Of a stretch of 9,821 nt of DNA, positions 5,684 through 9,821 are shown piece by piece (position 1 is the stretch's first letter; every line of letters begins with the position of its first letter). Source of the DNA: JBCDIQ01 sp039024295 (lineage in GTDB: Bacteria; Bacteroidota; Bacteroidia; J057); assembly GCA_039024295.1 (NCBI GenBank), contig JBCDIQ010000216.1:1-9821 (forward strand), read 5' to 3'. Made by a program: the position numbers and the translations under genes. Below the pieces are notes generated by a model that was not told where the DNA came from, ran no database searches, and was given only the letters and a program-made list of their open reading frames with translations.

Positions 5684-7645
5684 ATGTCCGAGATGCTTTG
5701 GGAAGGAAGTGGGGCGTGGAAGAAACATACAAGGCTACAACATTACCTCGATTGGTTGAATAAACATAAAGGCCTCCAGTTTGACAATTACGATGCCCTG
5801 TGGGAGTGGTCAGTCTCCGACCTCGAAGGATTCTGGGGCTCCTTATGGGAATACTTTGACATTCTGGGTTCTCCTTATGAGCAGGTGGTGACCGAAAATC
5901 CAATGCCTGGTGCCAAGTGGTTTACCGGCAGCAGGTTAAATTATGCAGAGCATATCTTTCGTCAATCTTCGGCTGATAGACCTGCCTTGATTTTCAAACG
6001 TGAGGGAAAGCCGCTAATCGAGATGGCTTGGGCCGAACTGGAACAAAAGGTTGCGGCAACTGCTGCCTACCTACACGCGGCAGGGATTGAACCTGGAGAT
6101 CGGGTGGTCGCTTTTCTTCCCAATATTCCCGAGGCCACCATCGCATTTCTGGCAGCTAATTCTTTAGGTGCAACCTGGTCAAGCACTTCCCCTGACTTTG
6201 GGGCAGATAGTGTGGTGGAGCGATTTCAGCAAATCCAGCCTAAAGTACTGTTTGCTGTTGATGGCTATCAATATGGAGGAAAGCCTTTTTCAAAAACAGA
6301 GGTTGTCCAACAAATTGTTGATGCCCTGCCTACCCTGGAAAAGGTCGTCCTCCTCCCCTACCTGGATTCGGAAGCAGGGGCCTTTATTGATGGGGCTGAC
6401 TTATTTGAAACAGTGGTGGCCCATCCTCATCATGAGCTTAGTTTCGAACAAGTTCCCTTTGAACATCCCATTTGGGTGCTGTATTCTTCCGGTACAACAG
6501 GAAAACCCAAGGCTATCACCCATTCTCATGGCGGGGTACTCATGGAACACCTCAAGTACATGGCCTTCCACAATGATACCCATCCGGGCGAACGGTTCTT
6601 CTGGTTCACCACCACCGGATGGATGATGTGGAATTTCCTACAGGCTTCCCTGCTCAGCGGTGCTACCATGGTGTTATACGATGGCAGCCCTGGCTATCCC
6701 GATATGGATGCCCTTTGGCAGCTTACGGAAGAGGCTGGCATTCATCACTTTGGCACCAGTGCTCCCTATTTGGTGGCTTGCATGAAAAAAGAGCTCCAAC
6801 CAGGTAAAACCCGCAACCTTAACGCATTAAGATCTGTGAGTTCAACTGGTGCTCCCTTGCCGCCGGAGGCTTTTGATTATGTATATGAGCACATAAAATC
6901 GAATGTTTGGTTGGCCTCTATGAGTGGCGGCACAGATGTTTGTACGGCATTTGTGGGAGGCGTAGCTACGGAGCCCGTTTACAAAGGGGAAATCCAGCGT
7001 CGTGGGCTCGGCTGTGCCATGTATGCTTTTGATGACCACAGTGAACCCATTGTAGGTGAGGTAGGAGAGATGGTCATCACCCAACCGATGCCCTCCATGC
7101 CGATCTATTTCTGGAATGACCCGGAGCATGCCCGGTATCGGGCAAGTTATTTTGAAATGTATCCGGGTATCTGGCGACATGGAGACTGGTTGCTGGTAAC
7201 CGAACGTAACACCCTGGTGATCCTGGGACGTTCGGATGCGACCCTCAACCGTCAGGGTATACGCATTGGTACAGCTGAGATTTACCGCTGTGTAGATCAG
7301 ATTCCAGGTATTAAAGACAGCCTGATTGTCAACCTCGAACTGGAAGGGGGCCGTCATTACATGCCCTTATTTGTTTGTCCACAACCCGGCCATCAGGTGG
7401 ATGAGGAAATGATCAAAACAATTGCCGCAGAGCTACGCGCTGCCTATAGCCCCCGCCACGTCCCGGACGCGTGCATTGAGGTACCAGATATCCCCTATAC
7501 CATCAGTGGCAAAAAGCTGGAAGCCCCAGTGAAGAAAATCCTGATGGGCATTCATCCGGAGAAGGCTGCTAACCCAGGTGCAATGCGCAACCCTGAGTCT
7601 TTACAGTTTTTCCTGGACTTCAGGAAAAAGGTGGAGGAGATGTGA
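5684..7645 (+). CDS. Acetoacetyl-CoA synthetase (acetoacetate-CoA ligase)
   Basis: The 653-residue protein belongs to the ANL adenylate-forming enzymes and activates acetoacetate with ATP and CoA to acetoacetyl-CoA in the cytosol, feeding ketone-body or polymer-derived carbon into central metabolism. The N-terminus (MLWEGSGAWKKH) and the length, close to the family's usual ~650, fit acetoacetate rather than acetate ligases. Visible motifs are the P-loop-like SSGTTGKPK near residue 270, FTTTGWMMWN, SSTGAPLP, SGGTDVCTAFVGG where acetyl-CoA synthetases carry a different binding-pocket motif, GRSDATLNRQGIRIG near 520, and TISGKKLE with the conserved adenylation lysine at 610. ATG 5684 is preferred; a TTG at 5642 in the same frame would add 14 residues that do not look like family sequence. 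No Shine-Dalgarno site is seen, as is common in Bacteroidota. It may share a transcript with the GH31 gene, but their functions are unrelated. Confidence 0.95.
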   Translation: MSEMLWEGSGAWKKHTRLQHYLDWLNKHKGLQFDNYDALWEWSVSDLEGFWGSLWEYFDILGSPYEQVVTENPMPGAKWFTGSRLNYAEHIFRQSSADRPALIFKREGKPLIEMAWAELEQKVAATAAYLHAAGIEPGDRVVAFLPNIPEATIAFLAANSLGATWSSTSPDFGADSVVERFQQIQPKVLFAVDGYQYGGKPFSKTEVVQQIVDALPTLEKVVLLPYLDSEAGAFIDGADLFETVVAHPHHELSFEQVPFEHPIWVLYSSGTTGKPKAITHSHGGVLMEHLKYMAFHNDTHPGERFFWFTTTGWMMWNFLQASLLSGATMVLYDGSPGYPDMDALWQLTEEAGIHHFGTSAPYLVACMKKELQPGKTRNLNALRSVSSTGAPLPPEAFDYVYEHIKSNVWLASMSGGTDVCTAFVGGVATEPVYKGEIQRRGLGCAMYAFDDHSEPIVGEVGEMVITQPMPSMPIYFWNDPEHARYRASYFEMYPGIWRHGDWLLVTERNTLVILGRSDATLNRQGIRIGTAEIYRCVDQIPGIKDSLIVNLELEGGRHYMPLFVCPQPGHQVDEEMIKTIAAELRAAYSPRHVPDACIEVPDIPYTISGKKLEAPVKKILMGIHPEKAANPGAMRNPESLQFFLDFRKKVEEM

Positions 7646-7660
7646 GATAATCGTTGGATT

Positions 7661-8821
7661 TCACCCGCAAACCTCAGTTGCTCTCCGCCAGCTTAATAAG
7701 TGACCTATGTCCATTTTCCAATCCTGGTCTCCTCCGTAAATGACGTATTTATTTTTGATGGGTAGGCTGCTGATCGACTCAATCCAGGTGAGGTGTTTAA
7801 AAAATTCTGGATGAAATGTTCTGCCTGACTTAATTTCTACTACAGTCAACTCCCCACCCAAGTCAATCATCAAGTCAACCTCTTTTTGTTTCTGATCCCG
7901 CCAGTAGTAAATCGGCGGCCTTGCGCCTTGATTAAGGTAATATTTAGATATTTCATTAATAATAAAGTTTTCGAATAAAGCTCCCTTCTGGAAGTAATTT
8001 TGTAATGCATCTGCATCACGAATGCGGAGAAGGGAACAGGCTAAACCAGTATCATAAAAATACAGCTTGGGGGCTTTGGTAATTCGTTTGTTAAAATTTC
8101 GAAAATAAGGAGACAGCCTATACACAACAAAAGAGGTTTCCAATACCGATAGCCAATTTTGAACAGAAGAGACACTGATTCCTGTATCACTGGCCAATTG
8201 GGCATAATTAATGGTTTGTCCAATATGACCCGCACAAATCGATAAGAACCTTTGGAAAAGGGCAAGGTTGCCTATATTCTTTATTTGACGTACATCTCTT
8301 TGAACATACGTCTCTAAATAATCAGGATAAAATCTATTGGGTAGGAGCTGTTTATCAAAAATCCTGGGATAGAATCCCCGTTGTATAATCTGCTCATAAG
8401 ACTCTTCCTCCATTCCTGCTTCACTTAGCTCTTCAAGAGAAAATGGCAAGAGGTAAAAAACACCTGTCCGACCAGCCAAGGACTGGCTCACCTGCTCCAT
8501 CATTAACATATTCTGGGATCCAGAAAGCACGAACTTAGCATCGGAGTCTTCATCCACAATTGATTGGATGTAAGATAGCAACTCAGGCACCCGCTGTACT
8601 TCGTCAATCAGCAGCCTATGGCCATGTTGTTCAAAAAAACCTCTGGGATCTTCCATTACCCCCCTCCTCACATCCGGCGGCTCCATAGAAAAATAAGCAA
8701 ATTGAGGAAACATCTGCTTGAGAAGGGTGGTTTTCCCGCTCTGTCGAGGCCCGGAAAGTGTTATAATGGGGTAGCTCTTGAGAGATTCTTGTATGGTGCC
8801 TTTGATGGCTCTAGGTATCAC
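7661..8821 (-). CDS. AAA-type ATPase with C-terminal DUF4143 domain
   Basis: This 386-residue protein combines an N-terminal P-loop ATPase with a DUF4143 region, a widespread and poorly understood bacterial family. The Walker A motif is GPRQSGKTT (24-32) with Lys30; Walker B is RLLIDEVQ with Asp73 and Glu74; FVLSGSQN (97-104) matches the sensor 1 strand. A winged-helix-like part lies around 190-230. Near the C-terminus EVDLMID (314-320) and VVEIK (327-331) give the D...ExK pattern of the PD-(D/E)XK nuclease fold that occurs in this family. The start is GTG 8821, giving MIPRAIKG, the usual beginning of the family; no ATG lies in frame before the TAA just upstream. It converges on the acetoacetyl-CoA synthetase gene with a gap of only 15 bases and diverges from the hydroxy-acid oxidase gene. 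Its cellular role is unknown; nothing here ties it to the RT or array. Confidence 0.9.
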   Translation of the reverse strand: MIPRAIKGTIQESLKSYPIITLSGPRQSGKTTLLKQMFPQFAYFSMEPPDVRRGVMEDPRGFFEQHGHRLLIDEVQRVPELLSYIQSIVDEDSDAKFVLSGSQNMLMMEQVSQSLAGRTGVFYLLPFSLEELSEAGMEEESYEQIIQRGFYPRIFDKQLLPNRFYPDYLETYVQRDVRQIKNIGNLALFQRFLSICAGHIGQTINYAQLASDTGISVSSVQNWLSVLETSFVVYRLSPYFRNFNKRITKAPKLYFYDTGLACSLLRIRDADALQNYFQKGALFENFIINEISKYYLNQGARPPIYYWRDQKQKEVDLMIDLGGELTVVEIKSGRTFHPEFFKHLTWIESISSLPIKNKYVIYGGDQDWKMDIGHLLSWRRATEVCG

Positions 8822-8891
8822 AGGTAGCTTGCTTATTTAGAGGTAGACATAAAAAAACTAATTGATCCATAAAAAATCTTCATCCACAAGA

Positions 8892-8947
8892 TAGATATGT
8901 ACCCCAAATGGTACAAATCTATTTTTCAAAAATAGATCTGTACATAT
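8892..8947. promoter_or_regulatory. Three copies of an 11-base motif in the divergent intergenic region
   Basis: TAGATATGTAC (8892-8902, plus), TAGATTTGTAC (read on the minus strand from 8921 to 8911) and TAGATCTGTAC (8933-8943, plus) differ only at the sixth base. The second and third copies face each other and form a hairpin of 16-base arms with one mismatch around C8927. ATATGTAC (8895-8902) and GTACATAT (8940-8947) offer an alternative pairing. They lie between the divergent ATPase and hydroxy-acid oxidase genes, 71 bases from the first and 132 from the second. A set of sites for one DNA-binding regulator is the simplest reading. Confidence 0.5.
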
Positions 8948-9007
8948 TTTTTAGCATTACCAAACAATTTATGTGGCTGAAATCACCCCACATTTTCTCC
9001 TGATCTA

Positions 9008-9038
9008 TTGATCCGACTTGAAATTCCCTGTATCTTCT
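9008..9038 (+). promoter_or_regulatory. Possible Bacteroidota-type promoter of the hydroxy-acid oxidase gene
   Basis: TTG (9008-9010), a 20-base spacer and TATCTTCT (9031-9038) follow the layout of the Bacteroidota housekeeping promoter (TTTG, about 19 bases, TAnnTTTG). The -7 match is 6 of 8. Transcription would begin near 9045, about 35 bases before the ATG. This is a weak match in AT-rich DNA. Confidence 0.28.
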
Positions 9039-9079
9039 AGGTTAGACAACTCTGCATTATCACCTTATAACCCCACGTC

Positions 9080-9821
9080 ATGAGCAGCTACAATTCCCAC
9101 GAATTTGACCCCAGGTACCCTTCGAATGAGGACTTAATTAAACGAGCCAAAAAGCGAATCCCGAAGTTCGCTTTTGAGTACTTGGACGGAGGCTGCAATG
9201 AAGACGTAAACCTGCATCGGAATACCCACGACCTCAGAAAAGTGGAGTTGATTCCTCGTTACCTGAAGTCCTACGAAGGGTCTTCGCTCAAAACAGAAAT
9301 TTTTGGCATTGAATACGATGCCCCTTTTGGGGTGGCACCCGTAGGGCTACAAGGCCTTATGTGGCCCAACTCTCCCGAAATCCTGGCAAAGGCAGCTGTG
9401 GCGCATAACATTCCCTTCGTGTTAAGTACCGTTTCCACTTCCAGCATTGAGCGGATTGCGGAGATAACCGAAGGCAAAGCCTGGTTTCAGCTGTACCACC
9501 CCGCCAAGGATGCACTTCGAGATGACATCCTGAGACGTGCTGCAGAAGCGGAGATGCCGGTGCTGGTGATCCTGTGTGATGTGCCCAGCTTTGGCTTCCG
9601 GCCGAGAGACATTCGAAATGGCCTTGCCATGCCACCTAAAATGAGCTTGCGCAACTTCCTGCAAATTGCCCAGAGGCCCAGGTGGGCCATTCAAACCCTG
9701 AAACACGGACGCCCTCAGTTTCAAACGCTCAAACCTTATCTGCCTCCCAAAATTGACATGAAAAAGCTGGGCAAACTGATGGACGAATCGTTTGAAGGCA
9801 GGTTAAATGAAGAAAAAATTG
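9080..9821 (+). CDS. FMN-dependent alpha-hydroxy-acid oxidase/dehydrogenase (5' part)
   Basis: The first 247 codons are present; the gene runs off the right edge, which is why no stop is seen. The protein oxidises a 2-hydroxy acid such as lactate or glycolate to the 2-oxo acid using FMN on a TIM barrel. Family landmarks appear in order: FEYLDGG (32-38) with Tyr34, IPRYL (58-62), the FMN-phosphate region FGVAPVGLQGL (83-93), LSTVSTSSIE (115-124), WFQLY (135-139) with the active-site Tyr139, and RPRDIRNGLAMPP (174-186). The usual TVDxP strand reads LCDVP here (165-169), so the conserved Thr is replaced by Leu while the Asp is kept. The catalytic His and substrate-binding Arg lie beyond the window, so lactate, glycolate and other substrates cannot be told apart. 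ATG 9080 fits the family's N-terminus. It is divergent from the ATPase gene. Confidence 0.9.
   Translation, partial: MSSYNSHEFDPRYPSNEDLIKRAKKRIPKFAFEYLDGGCNEDVNLHRNTHDLRKVELIPRYLKSYEGSSLKTEIFGIEYDAPFGVAPVGLQGLMWPNSPEILAKAAVAHNIPFVLSTVSTSSIERIAEITEGKAWFQLYHPAKDALRDDILRRAAEAEMPVLVILCDVPSFGFRPRDIRNGLAMPPKMSLRNFLQIAQRPRWAIQTLKHGRPQFQTLKPYLPPKIDMKKLGKLMDESFEGRLNEEKI

Overview
The window looks like a chromosomal piece of a member of the Bacteroidota, perhaps of the Saprospiria/Cytophagia side. This is an inference from three things: genes without clear Shine-Dalgarno sites, an exported GH31 enzyme of a Bacteroidota style, and GC-rich palindromic repeats between genes. No rRNA, tRNA or marker gene is present to fix the taxonomy.

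The left quarter (1 to about 2280) is an accessory module. A leader of 268 bases carries several possible RNA stem-loops. It is followed by a stand-alone, retron-like reverse transcriptase (269-1303), then a 401-base non-coding stretch, then a compact CRISPR array (1705-2225) of eight near-identical 35-base repeats and seven unique 34-35-base spacers, then a strong intrinsic terminator (2237-2277). RT, repeat polarity and terminator all point rightwards. No cas gene is visible in the window: none lies in the 7.6 kb to the right of the array, while the left side is cut off at base 1. A retron-type RT next to an array with no cas gene in view is the most interesting thing here.

From 2280 to 2730 there is an intergenic patch packed with palindromic, REP-like repeats, including a two-hairpin composite present twice, and a nested palindrome just ahead of the next gene.

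The rest is ordinary metabolism: a secreted GH31 alpha-glucosidase or alpha-glucosyltransferase (2732-5584), an acetoacetyl-CoA synthetase (5684-7645), a convergent AAA/DUF4143 ATPase (7661-8821, minus strand), and the 5' part of an FMN-dependent alpha-hydroxy-acid oxidase or dehydrogenase (9080 to the window edge). The last two are divergent, and the space between them carries three copies of an 11-base motif. These four genes show no obvious functional link to the RT-array module.
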